Shown: positions 17,407 through 27,018 of the stretch, in pieces
Layout: each line of letters starts with the position of its first letter
How positions within the stretch are numbered: position 1 is the stretch's first letter
NCBI GenBank assembly: GCA_027487775.1
Contig: JAIYCY010000016.1
Coordinates: 1 to 64,000, forward strand
Length of the DNA: 64,000 nucleotides
Origin: Planctomycetaceae bacterium
GTDB taxonomy: Bacteria > Planctomycetota > Phycisphaerae > Tepidisphaerales > Tepidisphaeraceae
Direction of reading: 5' to 3'
Program-made: the position numbers and the translations under genes
Notes under the pieces: generated by a model
The model's database searches: none
Seen by the model: the letters and a program-made list of their open reading frames with translations, nothing else
Told to the model about the DNA's origin: nothing

Positions 17407-19536
17407 ATGGTGTCGGAGCTTCTGCGCAGTCTGATCGAATCGCCCAACGCGGCCGCCGACGAGGTGCTGGTGGAGGCGTTGCGCTTGGCGGATGTGACCG
17501 AGCAGCTTCCGCTGGTGGCTGCGCTTCTGGCGCGTGGACGTGTCACAGGGCTTTGTGGGCTTGTCGATGTGTATGACAAGCTTCCGGAGTCGATGCAACT
17601 GGAGATTCTCTCGAATGTGAAGTCGCTGCACCCGGCGCTGCGTGAATGTGGCCGGAGTGAACATTCCGAGCGTCGCCTCGCGGCGATGAAGCTGATCGCG
17701 CAGGGGCGTCAGGGTCGACTGTCGTATGTGCTGAGCGAGAATCTGCATTCCGGCGACGAGACACTGGGAAAGTGTGCCGCCGGCGCGATGACGGCGCTTG
17801 CGCGTTGGGTGGTCCGCTCGACACGGCAATTACAATTCGGTGAGACCGATGACATCGGCCCGCTGGTCGCACAAGGGGCGGCCGGATATGAGGGTTCGGA
17901 CGCGTCGGTTTACCAGCAGCTTCTGGAGAATCGTCGCGAGATCGAGAGCGCCATCGTCCGCGCGATCGAGCTGCATCGCGGGTCAAGGCAGCAGGAACTC
18001 CTGCACGCAGCGATGTTGCTTTGTGAATCGGCGGACAGTCAGGTGATGCAGATCCTCACTGTATCACGGCACGGCGGGCAAGGGGTCTTCATCCGGCGCG
18101 TACAGCAGACACCAGAGGCCGAGCACGTGCCGGCGTTTCTGTTGGCGGCGGGTCGGGGTGGATTGCGTACCCATTTCGGTCAGGCGTTCGCGCGGATAGA
18201 AGGCGCGACATCGTTGGATGCCTTGCTAAGGCGAACGCACTGGCTCACCGATCACGCGATGCAGCTCTGCCTGCGTCAGGCGACGACCGGGCCGTGGCTC
18301 GACGAGGGCTCGCTGGCCGCCGACCTTGTTCGACGCGGTCCGCGTGAGCTTTCGTCGGTCGCGCGATGGATCAGCCTCAGCGGACTCTCGGATGATGAAA
18401 AGGGTCAGCGCATGGGCGTGTTGCTGCAGTCAACTGCAGGAGATGCCAGAGCCCGTCTTGGCGTGATGCGCGCGGCGATGTCGATCGGATCGGCGAGCCT
18501 TCCACTGATGACGGACATCGTGCGAGGACAGGACGAACGACTCGCGCGGATCGCTGCCCGATATGCCGTGCGTGTCGGTTCGCGTGAGCAGGAGACCGCC
18601 CTTCTGGCTTCGACCGCCGACGCGTCAGACTCAGTGCGTCGCATCGTCAGTCGGTCGGCGGGTCGCACGAGTTTTGAGGCATTTTGGGACCGTTACGACA
18701 AGTTGCCCGACGCCGTGCGCCGCGACGCCGGGCGAGCGATGCTCAAACTTCTTCCGGACGGCCTGCAGCGACTGGCGCGTCGCCTGGCAAGCGGTGACGC
18801 CGACAGTCGCGTCCGCGCGATGCAGATCGTTGCGGATCTCGGGCTCGTTGCGGGCCTGAAGGAACGACTTCTTCCGCTCTGTTCACATGTCAGTCCGCGG
18901 GTGCGATCCAAGGCGGTTTCTCTTCTGGGATCGATCGGCGTGAAGGCGATCGACACGCTTTTGGAAAAGGCGGCCCGTGATCCCGACGCACGCGTCCGCG
19001 CGAACGCGGTCGAAGTCATGGAACAACGCAGCAACGGCCGATTCGTTCCCGTCCTGACCGAGAAGGCGCGTGACGGGGCGAATCGCGAGCGTGCAAACGC
19101 GATCAAAGCGCTTGCCCGAATGCGTGCGGGCATCGTTCACGGCCAATTGAGCGAGATGCTCCACGACACGCGTCCCGAGCACCGCGTCAGTGCGCTATGG
19201 TGCCTTCGCAAACTCGGCTGGTGGAAACTTCTTCGCGACGTCGCCGACCTTGCACGTGCGGACGAGAACGTACGAGTGAAGCGCTACGCGATGGGTGTCC
19301 TCAGCGCCGCTGCCCTGGAGCTCAAGCAGGCCCGCGCAGGCATCGCTTCATCGCAGAGTGTCACGTCAACCAGCTCGACGATCGGGGCAAAGTCCGGCAC
19401 TCCGACCATATCGATTGCGGCGGCAACCCGATCCGTTCAGAGCCCGACCGCACCGCTGGATGTATCCACTGCAGTCGCAGAGGCGAATCTCGCCAGCGCA
19501 CGAGGCGAGATCGCAAGTCCACGTGCAGCCGCCTAA
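17407..19536 (+). CDS. HEAT-repeat protein of unknown function
   Basis: About 709 residues from the ATG at 17407 (MVSELLRSLIES); ATG at 17353 is an alternative start. The protein is almost wholly alpha-helical. Residues about 440-640 contain clear HEAT-like repeats (DADSRVRAMQIVADLGLV, SPRVRSKAVSLLGSIGV, DARVRANAVEVMEQ, RANAIKALARM), and earlier parts look like decayed versions of the same repeat. The last 60 residues are a Ser/Thr/Ala-rich disordered tail. Such proteins act as scaffolds; no enzyme motif is visible. It overlaps no neighbour, and 22 bases separate its stop from a small membrane protein, so the two likely share a transcript. Confidence 0.7.
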   Translation: MVSELLRSLIESPNAAADEVLVEALRLADVTEQLPLVAALLARGRVTGLCGLVDVYDKLPESMQLEILSNVKSLHPALRECGRSEHSERRLAAMKLIAQGRQGRLSYVLSENLHSGDETLGKCAAGAMTALARWVVRSTRQLQFGETDDIGPLVAQGAAGYEGSDASVYQQLLENRREIESAIVRAIELHRGSRQQELLHAAMLLCESADSQVMQILTVSRHGGQGVFIRRVQQTPEAEHVPAFLLAAGRGGLRTHFGQAFARIEGATSLDALLRRTHWLTDHAMQLCLRQATTGPWLDEGSLAADLVRRGPRELSSVARWISLSGLSDDEKGQRMGVLLQSTAGDARARLGVMRAAMSIGSASLPLMTDIVRGQDERLARIAARYAVRVGSREQETALLASTADASDSVRRIVSRSAGRTSFEAFWDRYDKLPDAVRRDAGRAMLKLLPDGLQRLARRLASGDADSRVRAMQIVADLGLVAGLKERLLPLCSHVSPRVRSKAVSLLGSIGVKAIDTLLEKAARDPDARVRANAVEVMEQRSNGRFVPVLTEKARDGANRERANAIKALARMRAGIVHGQLSEMLHDTRPEHRVSALWCLRKLGWWKLLRDVADLARADENVRVKRYAMGVLSAAALELKQARAGIASSQSVTSTSSTIGAKSGTPTISIAAATRSVQSPTAPLDVSTAVAEANLASARGEIASPRAAA

Positions 19537-19558
19537 TGACGAGCCAAGGACCCTTCTC

Positions 19559-20095
19559 ATGCACCGAACGTCCAAGCATCAAGCGCCCACAACCATCGGC
19601 CGCCGGTCACGCAAGTGGATGCACGTCGTGGCACTGTTGGCATGCCTTCTGGGATCGACCTCACCCCTCAGCGCGCAGCCGAAGCTGGAGGAAGTCTTTG
19701 AAAGCATTTCCGACAACATGAGCGGAGGGAGCGATCCGCATCGAGTGACCGCGCTGCTGCTGATCGCGCTGGCGCTGGCCCTGGGGTTGGTTGCTGTCAA
19801 ACACTGGAACACGAAACAGCGATCACCAAAGCCGCTGAATAGTCATCGTCAGTTGATGACCGAAGTGGCTCGTCGTGCGGGCATCTCAAGGCGAAAGCTG
19901 GCGAAGGTCGAGCCGCTGGCACGTTCGCAGGGGATGCGAAGTCCGCTGGTGCTGCTGCTCTGTCCATCACGTATGCAGGCCGCTTCCCGCGCGGCAAAGA
20001 GCCCGGAGCAGATCGAAGCGCTCGCCGAACTCGCGCGTGCGACGCGGATGGTGCCGGTGACTGAGCGCGTCAGGGAGACAGCAGAGCAGAGTTGA
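19559..20095 (+). CDS. Small membrane protein with signal peptide
   Basis: 178 residues from the ATG at 19559 (MHRTSKHQAP). A signal-like hydrophobic stretch (WMHVVALLACLLGSTSPLSAQ) comes first. A second segment near 65-85 (VTALLLIALALALGLVAVKHW) is a membrane helix, and a basic helical domain of about 90 residues follows, presumably cytoplasmic (MTEVARRAGISRRKLAKVEPLA). No known family is recognised. The upstream reading frame is open for 88 more codons, but that part overlaps the HEAT gene and is not real. It probably belongs to the same operon as the HEAT-repeat protein, which suggests a scaffold plus membrane anchor (inference). Confidence 0.65.
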   Translation: MHRTSKHQAPTTIGRRSRKWMHVVALLACLLGSTSPLSAQPKLEEVFESISDNMSGGSDPHRVTALLLIALALALGLVAVKHWNTKQRSPKPLNSHRQLMTEVARRAGISRRKLAKVEPLARSQGMRSPLVLLLCPSRMQAASRAAKSPEQIEALAELARATRMVPVTERVRETAEQS

Positions 20096-20486
20096 TTGGA
20101 TGCGCGAGCGTACGATTGGCGTACCCCGCATCGGCCGAATGCGCGCGCGAGCGTGTCTGAAACACGTCTTACTTCGACCTGACCGATACCCGAATGGTTG
20201 GCCAGATCCGGGTGATTTCAACGCAACCGGGCATTTGATGTCCGCCACACTCGGATTTCGTGAAAAATTCTATTTCGCGCTGCGCATTTGCGGACGCATC
20301 CGCGCAGCGCGCAGGTAGAGATAGATGAACCCCATCGCAACACGATCGACACGCCCGCAAGGTCGGCCCGTCATGCGCCTTGTCGTGCGCTCGGCACATG
20401 CCGTCTGGCAACAAGACCGCAGTTGCACCTGCGCGAAGCGGACAAACATTTTCAACCTTCGCCCGGCTGTGATTATCCTTAGGCGG
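20096..20486. other. Intergenic region with structured repeat element
   Basis: This 391-base gap lies between the small membrane protein and the zinc-ribbon protein. Its main feature is a GC-rich hairpin element at 20262-20313 that recurs near 45619-45668 (annotated separately). Open frames here have no recognisable protein features, and blocks shared with the second copy fall in different frames, so I treat the region as non-coding. Confidence 0.55.
20262..20313 (+). repeat. Structured repeat element, copy 1
   Basis: It starts with GAAAAAT, then a 10-bp stem CGCGCTGCGC with GCGCAGCGCG around a 16-base loop that itself can pair (TGCG with CGCA). A 45-base core matches copy 2 (45624-45668) at 37 positions. 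Two short blocks upstream, CCGAATGCGC plus CGCGAGCG (from 20135) and GACCGATACCCGA (20181-20193), also recur in the same order before copy 2. Both copies lie on the plus strand ahead of a plus-strand membrane-protein gene. Confidence 0.6.
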
Positions 20487-21284
20487 ATGCCTGACTCATC
20501 ACCCAAGATCCGATGTCCTGCGTGTCAGAAGGCTTACTCACTTCGCCCGGATTTGTTGGGAAAGAGTGTTCGGTGCTCGGCATGCCAGTCGCCGTTCGTG
20601 ATGCAGCCTGAAATCGTGCTGGAATCGGACGACGACGAATCAAACGACGGCACAGCAAGGCAGACCCAACAAGCGATCGACCTCGATCGACCGACGGCAA
20701 AGCCGGTGCTTGCGCAGAACTTCCCAAAGCCCTCAGGACCACGTCCCGGTGCGCAACAAGACAGCGGGCAACTCGGGCGGGTACGCGACTTTGTCCTGCC
20801 CGGTGTGGTGATGCTGATCGCCCTGCTCCTTCGAATCTGGCAGATTCATACGGCACACGCGTACTATGATTTTTCGATTTCGATCGCGATCGTCACCAAT
20901 CTGATCGATGTCGCACTTGGATTCATCGCCGGCGCGGTTGCCTATATCGTAGGGGCGAAGCTGTTCGACGTGGAACTCGAGCCGATTAAGATTTCTGCAT
21001 TGAAAGTGCTGTCCCTGACGCTCATCGGAGGGCCGGTGATCTTCGGAGCAAGTCATGTTCTGGAGAACCCGATCCTGAACAGCGTCATTTCGATGGGAAT
21101 GCCGCTGATGTTGATCGCGATGATGATTCTACTGGGGCTGTACTGCGGTCACGGATTGGCCGGCGCTTGCCTGACGGGCGCGTTTTTGGTGCTGAGTCGC
21201 ATCGTGCCGCTGGGCGCGATCGCTGCCGGGCTGGGCGTCGAACGTGCGCAGCAGCTTCTCTTCGGAACGTCTGGCTTTTTATGA
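20487..21284 (+). CDS. MJ0042-type zinc-ribbon membrane protein
   Basis: About 265 residues from the ATG at 20487 (MPDSSPKIRCPAC). Residues 8-40 form a zinc ribbon, CPACQKAYSLRPDLLGKSVRCSACQSPF, of the MJ0042 kind common in planctomycete and deltaproteobacterial membrane proteins. A disordered acidic and Pro-rich linker follows (about 45-100), then five or six membrane helices (VVMLIALLLRIW, IAIVTNLIDVALGFIAGAVAYIVG, VLSLTLIGGPVIFG, MPLMLIAMMILLGLYCG and a C-terminal pair). Function unknown; the ribbon probably faces the cytoplasm. It is convergent with a second zinc-ribbon membrane protein 87 bases away, so the two may be functionally related. Confidence 0.75.
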   Translation: MPDSSPKIRCPACQKAYSLRPDLLGKSVRCSACQSPFVMQPEIVLESDDDESNDGTARQTQQAIDLDRPTAKPVLAQNFPKPSGPRPGAQQDSGQLGRVRDFVLPGVVMLIALLLRIWQIHTAHAYYDFSISIAIVTNLIDVALGFIAGAVAYIVGAKLFDVELEPIKISALKVLSLTLIGGPVIFGASHVLENPILNSVISMGMPLMLIAMMILLGLYCGHGLAGACLTGAFLVLSRIVPLGAIAAGLGVERAQQLLFGTSGFL

Positions 21285-21371
21285 AGATAAACGTTTAGAC
21301 GGCATCGCGAGGATGAAGAGATATGGATTTGCGGAGCATGGCAAATGATGGATGAGAGGAGCGGATCAGAA

Positions 21372-22232
21372 TTAGAACTTGACCATGGGTATCTTGATGA
21401 TCAGATATTCTCCGCCGGTATCGGTTTGAACTTTTTCGCGTTGTTCTTCGTGGAACTTGGCTTGCCATTCGTAGATGGCGGTCCGTTTTTCCGGTTCGGC
21501 GGGAAGTTGGAAGACGACGACCAGGGATAGCGGCATGTTGGCGACAAAGACCTCGGTCACGCCGAGTTCGCCTTTCCATTTGTTGTCATAGAGGTTTCGG
21601 GCCTGCTTCATCGAGTAGCCGCCGAGCATTTTTCCTGGAGGCCCGGTTTCGAACCATTCGCTCATCGGGGTCATGCTGTCGGCGCGCATGAGATCACGCG
21701 CGGCCTTGTCGTGATCGTTGGCGGCCCCTCCTGCTCCACCGCCCGCCACACCACCGGCACCTCCGCCCGACGCATCACCACCAAGAAAGCGCAACCCAAC
21801 GACACTCGCCCCTACAAGGAGCATCACAATGCCCACGACGATCGCGATCTTGACCACCTTCGCCTTCTCAGCCTCGTCATGCGAGCCGCTCGCCGCCGCA
21901 GGTCTTCGCGATCCCGCGTATGCCAACGCGGGTTTGGCGGAGGCAGGCTTCGAAGATGACGCCTGACCGGGTCCGCGCGATGGTGCCTTCGCGGCACCCG
22001 AAGACGAGCCAGCCGACGCGGCCGGCGCGGACGAGACCGACTGCTTCGGCTTCGGTGGCTGCGGTGCGAGTGCGGCGGGCTCGGCGATGTCGTACGTGCC
22101 GTCATCCACTTCAGCATCGGCAGGCACCGTGAGCACCTGTCCGCACTTGCACTTCACCTTCCGCCCGGCGTATTCGGGCTTGAGCGGATACTGCTTACCG
22201 CACGATTCACATGCAAAAGTTCCTGCCGACAT
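21372..22232 (-). CDS. Zinc-ribbon single-pass membrane protein
   Basis: 286 residues from the ATG at 22232, chosen because CCGGAGG lies eight bases upstream; an upstream TTG at 22286 would add 18 residues. The N-terminal FACESCGKQYPLKPEYAGRKVKCKCG ribbon (residues 5-31) has two CxxC/CxC pairs. Next come a long low-complexity linker rich in Ala, Ser and Pro, one membrane helix near residues 130-152 (VVKIAIVVGIVMLLVGASVVGL), a Gly/Ala stretch, and a C-terminal domain of about 95 residues with mixed alpha/beta pattern (SLVVVFQLPAEPEKRTAIYEW). Same layout idea as the convergent neighbour at 20487. Function unknown. Confidence 0.7.
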   Translation of the reverse strand: MSAGTFACESCGKQYPLKPEYAGRKVKCKCGQVLTVPADAEVDDGTYDIAEPAALAPQPPKPKQSVSSAPAASAGSSSGAAKAPSRGPGQASSSKPASAKPALAYAGSRRPAAASGSHDEAEKAKVVKIAIVVGIVMLLVGASVVGLRFLGGDASGGGAGGVAGGGAGGAANDHDKAARDLMRADSMTPMSEWFETGPPGKMLGGYSMKQARNLYDNKWKGELGVTEVFVANMPLSLVVVFQLPAEPEKRTAIYEWQAKFHEEQREKVQTDTGGEYLIIKIPMVKF

Positions 22233-22425
22233 CGCGTGGGCCTCCGGAGAAGTGTTGGCAGAGTCTACCTCCAGTTGCATCTCCAACCCAAATCCGACCG
22301 ATCACCCTCGACACCCGCCAGGCCACGTGCCTCCGAAATTCGCACGTAGATCGGTCTTGAGTCGGCCGTAAATCGGTGGATCATCGCGCAGGATCCGAAC
22401 CTATCGCATTGACGCGAGTCCCGGT

Positions 22426-25400
22426 TCAAAGCACATCTTCGCGGACACTTCGCGTCGTTGTGGGAGTCGCAAATGCGATCGCGGTTGAGCCGAAGACCTG
22501 CGAAGGGAGCGTCACATTATAGTTGCGGGCGAGGATGAGGAGATCGCTGAACCCGACGAGGCCGTCGACGCTCAGATCGAAATTGCCTTCGGAGAAGAAC
22601 TTGCCAGTTTGATTGTAATTGCGGGCGAGGATCAACAGATCGGTGAAGTCGACTCGTCGATCGCGATTGGCGTCGCCGTCTTGGAAGAAGAATGTTGGGG
22701 CGACCACCTGGTTGGCGTTGCCCGCGATGTCGGTGGCCACGCCTGCGGCGAGTGTCAGCGTGTAGTTGCCGCTCGGCAGGCGGTCGCTGCCGGCGGTGGG
22801 GTTGTAGATGTAGTCGTTGAGGCCGGGGCCGGCTGTATTGACGACGAGGTTGAAATCGCTCGAGGGAATGACTTGGCCGGTGGTCGTGTTGGTCACGACG
22901 ATGTCGGAGGCCGCGAAGCCCTGCAGCGACGAGTCGAAGTCGATGAAGAAATTGTGATCGGTGTTGCCGTCGAATCGGAACTGGAAACCTGTGAATACCG
23001 GGCTGGACCGATCGACGATGATGAAGGTGGGCGGGCTGAAGCCAGATTCTGGCCCGGTGGCGGTATTGGCGGCGGTGGAGGTGTATACGTACGTGCCGTC
23101 GGCGAGTGTGGCAGAGTCGTTGAGCGTCAGATCGGCGAAGCCGGCGGGGACTTCGTTCGGCCCGGCCACCAGCACGCCGTCGCGATAGAGCCGGACGAAT
23201 CGGCCCTGGGCGGGTCCGCTGGTGAAGGTGCGGATCGAGAGCGCGCCGTCGGGGTTGTTGGTGATCCCGTCGTTGTTGAACGGGCCCGAATCGTCTTCGG
23301 GGCGAAGGATCGGCGCGGTCGTCGGGGCCGCCGGGGCGGTGGGCGTATCGAAGTTAACGTTGAAGACGCCGGTCCTGGTGGCGGATCCGCCGGCGTAGTT
23401 CTGTGAGAGGATGGTGGCGAAGAAGACCGTGCCGGGCGGGACGAAGAGCTGGGCAATTCCTTCGACCACGTCCGGCCCACCGGCCTGGTTGACGGCCAGT
23501 TCGTTGCCGGCATTGTCGAATAGATAAAGCTCGACGTCGGAGGCGGCATCGGGGTCGGCCTGGAAGTTGACGAAACCCGTTGCATTCGCCGGCGTGACGA
23601 TGCGGAAGCTCTGGCCGAGGGAGTTGGCGACGAAGTTGAACGCCGCCGATCCGTCACCGAGGCCGTTGAGTGTGACGTCGCTCTGTGGCAACTGCGTGAA
23701 AGTCTCCATGGTGACGCGCACGTCGGGATTGCCTGTGGTATCGCCCAATCCGGAGACAGCGATGATGTAGCGCACCCCTGCCAGGAAGGCGAAATTGGTG
23801 ATCTCTGCGGTCGAACCCACACCCGTGCCGGTGGCCAGTGCGACGCGCGCTCCGGTGGTAGCGTTGTAGATGCCGACGGCGGGGTTGAGCGTACCGCCGG
23901 TGACGCGAACCGTTCCGCCGCGAGGGCTCAGGCCCGTCGCGACCGGGGCGAAGTATCGCGCGTCGACTTCATTGGGGCTGACGATCCAGACGTCCGGCGA
24001 ATGCGCATCGAAGCTGGTGCGCGTCGGCGAGTGAATGGCGATCGTCCCTTCGGCGACGGTGAGCGTCTCAGGCAGCGGAAGGACGTCGAGGTTGATGTTG
24101 ATGGTGTAAGCGCCGCCGCCGGAGGCGTAGTTCTGCGTGCCGACACGGAGGGTATAGGTCTGGCCCGCCACGAGTGCCGAGAGGTTGGTGAAGGTGCCCG
24201 ACTGGGTGAAGGCGATGAGATCGTCGGCGGCGTTGTAGAGGGAGAAGACGGTGGAGGCTTCGGGTGCGGTCAGTGTGATCGAGCCGGTGCCGTCGTAGCG
24301 CGTGGGGACGGTGAACTGATGGAACTTGGATTCGCGTGAGCTGATGAGCGAGTTGGACGTCGAGCCGTCGCCGTTGGCATTGAGCGCGATGGTGCTGGCA
24401 ACGGGGGCGGTGTTGCCGGCGATGACATTGAGGAAGACGTCGCCGGTGTTGTTGCTCTGGAATTCGCCGATGGAGATGCGGTAGCGTTTGCCGGCTTCCA
24501 TGAACAGACTGACCTGGCTGGTGGCGGTTCCACCGCCGAAGTCGTCGTTGATGGCCAAGGGCACGCCGGTGAGGTCGTCGTAGACGCTGAGCACGGTATC
24601 GACCGAAGTCGCGCCGACCCGGCCGGTGGTGATGAGGTATTCGGTGGTGATCGCGGGGGAGAAGAGATAGGTGTCGGTATCGCCGGCGAAATCGATGTTG
24701 GGACTCGCGCCGTTCATCAGCGGGAGTTGGGCGTCGCGGAGCTCGCCTGTCCGGCTGGCGTAGAGCGGGAGTTCGGACGCCGGTGCGACGACGGGCAGGC
24801 CGTTGAGCGGGGCGATGCCGGTGATCGTGATGGGCGCGTTGTTGATGTCGAAGAAGTAGTTGCCGGCGCCCTTGACCTTGACGCGCGCGGTGGTCGATGC
24901 GCGCGCGTCGACCGGAACAGTGATCGCCTGCGAGCCGTCGTTGGGGACGCCCAGTGCGACGGGGGTGAAGGTCACGCCTGCGTCGTAGCTGAGGAAGATG
25001 TCGACGTTGGGCGTGTTGATGCCATTGGCCGTGGTGCCCGCGACGTTCCAGGTGACGGTCTGACTGCTGCCGGCGGCCCAGATGGTGCCGGCGGTGTTCT
25101 GGCTGGTGATGACGAAGGGGGCGCCAGTGGCGACGACGGGCAGGTTGATGACGTCGTCGCTCACACCGCCGAGCTGATCACGAACGGTCAGGCGGAAGGT
25201 GAGCGGGTCGACGGTGCGATTGACGAGCGGTAGAGATTCATCGACATCAACGCGACCGGCCAGGATGTCGGCGAGTTCGCCGAAGGTGCGCGTGGGGTCC
25301 TGTTCCATCTCCCGCGAGCGGAAGAGCGGGCCGGTGCCGGTATTGGCGTTGGTGCCGATGGCGACTTCCGGGCCGAGGTCGTATTGCTCCCAGGTGTAGG

Positions 25401-27018
25401 TGAGTGCGTTGTGCTGGTCGTCGTAGGCTTGACCGGTGAGTTCGAAGTAGGTGTTGGCGGGGATCGTGCGGTCGGGCCCGGCATTGGCGACGGGGACGCG
25501 ATTGGTTTGCGTGGTGCTGGTACCGACGGTGGGGATCGTGAGAAGGAAGTTTTCGATGCGGTCGATGCTGTTGTGATGGAAGTAGAGGTCGTTGAAGGTG
25601 ACGAAGCTGCCAGAGTATCCCAACTCGGCGCTGCCGTAGGACATGATGGTGCTGCCGGGGCCGGGCTCGTAGGCGGTGCCGGCGCTGCGTTGAGGGCCGT
25701 CCGCGTTGTTGAAGGTGTGGGGGGCACCGAGCTGATGGCCGATCTCGTGGAAGAGCACGACGTTGTAGTCGGGGCTGGAGAAGTTGGCGGTGGATGCTGC
25801 CTTCGCCTTGTCGGCTCCGCCGACCGTACTCAATCCCAGAGAAACGCCGGAGATGCCAGCAATCTGACCCAGCGCATGGCCGATGTCGTAAGCGCCGACG
25901 CCGTACGCGTTGTTCAGGATCGCTTCGTTTTCGATCGACATGTCGACGGGATTGCTGTTGTTGTAGCCGTCGTTGAAGGGGTCTGCGAAGACGGTGCGTG
26001 TGTCGCTGACGATCGTGAGTTGGACGTTCAAGTCGCGCAGGAAGACGGCATTGGCGACACCGATCCTGGTGACGATGTTGTTAAAGGCTGCGGTCACCGA
26101 GCCCAGGGCGGTGGTGAATTGGCCTGTGACGCCGAAGGCGAAGCGGTAGGTGCGACGCGTCTGGCCGAGATTAATCAGCGCATCCGGGTTCGCCTCCGAT
26201 CCACCCGTATTCATCAGTCCTGCTTCGATCGCCCCACCCATGCCGAGGCATTCCGAACACATGCACCCCCCGCCGTGACCACCTTCGGGCTTCTTTGAGA
26301 ACTGGTGCGCGTGGAAATAGCTCGCGTGGGCCAACCCACTCACGCGGGCGTCCAGTGGGCTGACATGCCAATCGCCGTTCGGGCTGGAGACGAACGCGCT
26401 GAGACCGGTGGAGGTCAGCGTCGCGGTCCCGACAGCCGAAGCATCGTCGAGCCCGTAGAGCCTGACCGACTTGATCTCCGGGAATTGCGCAGCCACATGG
26501 GGTGCGAGCAGGTCGTATCGCTCGATCCCAAACCGTGCGACTCCGCCATCCGGCGTCGGCAACATCAGCGTCGACATCTCCGCCCGCGTTTTAACAACAC
26601 CCTCACCCATCGCCCTGTTCAGCGCACGCGCAATGGATCGCTGATCCAACGCGAACACGTCGAGCTTCGCAACGCTCAGCGTCGACGACACCCGCTCTGC
26701 CGACCTCCGCGACAATGCCGACCAATACCCCGTTTGCCCAATACTCAGGCCTGCAAAACTCGACGCATCCACATCCCGTGCCGACACGATCTGACTCGCC
26801 ACCGCTTCGGTCAGTCCAGTCGCACGGAAAATCTGCTCTCGGACCAGTCGCGTCGGGTCGCTCTCCGAATCAAAAACACCGGAAAGCAAACGCCTGGACT
26901 CAAGTGACTCGTAAAAACTCGGCGGCGTCGACCGAGCCGACACCGGCCGATGCACCGGCAGCGACCGCTCGAAGCGTGCAGATGGCTGATCACAGCGGGC
27001 AAGATTCAGGCGACGCAT
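22426..27018 (-). CDS. Giant secreted reprolysin-like metalloprotease with dockerin-like C-terminus
   Basis: 1530 residues. The ATG at 27018 has GGGAG six bases upstream. LESRRLL at residues 39-45 is the planctomycete export-type signature. The protease domain carries FHEIGHQLGAPH near residue 424, the HExxHxxGxxH zinc site of metzincins, followed by the Met-turn STIMSYG. Then come a PKD/Ig-like domain (VANAGPDRTIPANTYFELTGQAYDD), two or three pre-peptidase C-terminal-like beta-sandwiches (residues about 800-1200), further Ig-like domains, and a C-terminal dockerin-like pair of EF-hands (GDANRDRRVDFTDLLILARNYN, then VDGLVGFSDLLILARNYN). It probably degrades extracellular protein. Transcribed alone, with no obvious operon partner. 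Confidence 0.9.
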   Translation of the reverse strand: MRRLNLARCDQPSARFERSLPVHRPVSARSTPPSFYESLESRRLLSGVFDSESDPTRLVREQIFRATGLTEAVASQIVSARDVDASSFAGLSIGQTGYWSALSRRSAERVSSTLSVAKLDVFALDQRSIARALNRAMGEGVVKTRAEMSTLMLPTPDGGVARFGIERYDLLAPHVAAQFPEIKSVRLYGLDDASAVGTATLTSTGLSAFVSSPNGDWHVSPLDARVSGLAHASYFHAHQFSKKPEGGHGGGCMCSECLGMGGAIEAGLMNTGGSEANPDALINLGQTRRTYRFAFGVTGQFTTALGSVTAAFNNIVTRIGVANAVFLRDLNVQLTIVSDTRTVFADPFNDGYNNSNPVDMSIENEAILNNAYGVGAYDIGHALGQIAGISGVSLGLSTVGGADKAKAASTANFSSPDYNVVLFHEIGHQLGAPHTFNNADGPQRSAGTAYEPGPGSTIMSYGSAELGYSGSFVTFNDLYFHHNSIDRIENFLLTIPTVGTSTTQTNRVPVANAGPDRTIPANTYFELTGQAYDDQHNALTYTWEQYDLGPEVAIGTNANTGTGPLFRSREMEQDPTRTFGELADILAGRVDVDESLPLVNRTVDPLTFRLTVRDQLGGVSDDVINLPVVATGAPFVITSQNTAGTIWAAGSSQTVTWNVAGTTANGINTPNVDIFLSYDAGVTFTPVALGVPNDGSQAITVPVDARASTTARVKVKGAGNYFFDINNAPITITGIAPLNGLPVVAPASELPLYASRTGELRDAQLPLMNGASPNIDFAGDTDTYLFSPAITTEYLITTGRVGATSVDTVLSVYDDLTGVPLAINDDFGGGTATSQVSLFMEAGKRYRISIGEFQSNNTGDVFLNVIAGNTAPVASTIALNANGDGSTSNSLISSRESKFHQFTVPTRYDGTGSITLTAPEASTVFSLYNAADDLIAFTQSGTFTNLSALVAGQTYTLRVGTQNYASGGGAYTININLDVLPLPETLTVAEGTIAIHSPTRTSFDAHSPDVWIVSPNEVDARYFAPVATGLSPRGGTVRVTGGTLNPAVGIYNATTGARVALATGTGVGSTAEITNFAFLAGVRYIIAVSGLGDTTGNPDVRVTMETFTQLPQSDVTLNGLGDGSAAFNFVANSLGQSFRIVTPANATGFVNFQADPDAASDVELYLFDNAGNELAVNQAGGPDVVEGIAQLFVPPGTVFFATILSQNYAGGSATRTGVFNVNFDTPTAPAAPTTAPILRPEDDSGPFNNDGITNNPDGALSIRTFTSGPAQGRFVRLYRDGVLVAGPNEVPAGFADLTLNDSATLADGTYVYTSTAANTATGPESGFSPPTFIIVDRSSPVFTGFQFRFDGNTDHNFFIDFDSSLQGFAASDIVVTNTTTGQVIPSSDFNLVVNTAGPGLNDYIYNPTAGSDRLPSGNYTLTLAAGVATDIAGNANQVVAPTFFFQDGDANRDRRVDFTDLLILARNYNQTGKFFSEGNFDLSVDGLVGFSDLLILARNYNVTLPSQVFGSTAIAFATPTTTRSVREDVL

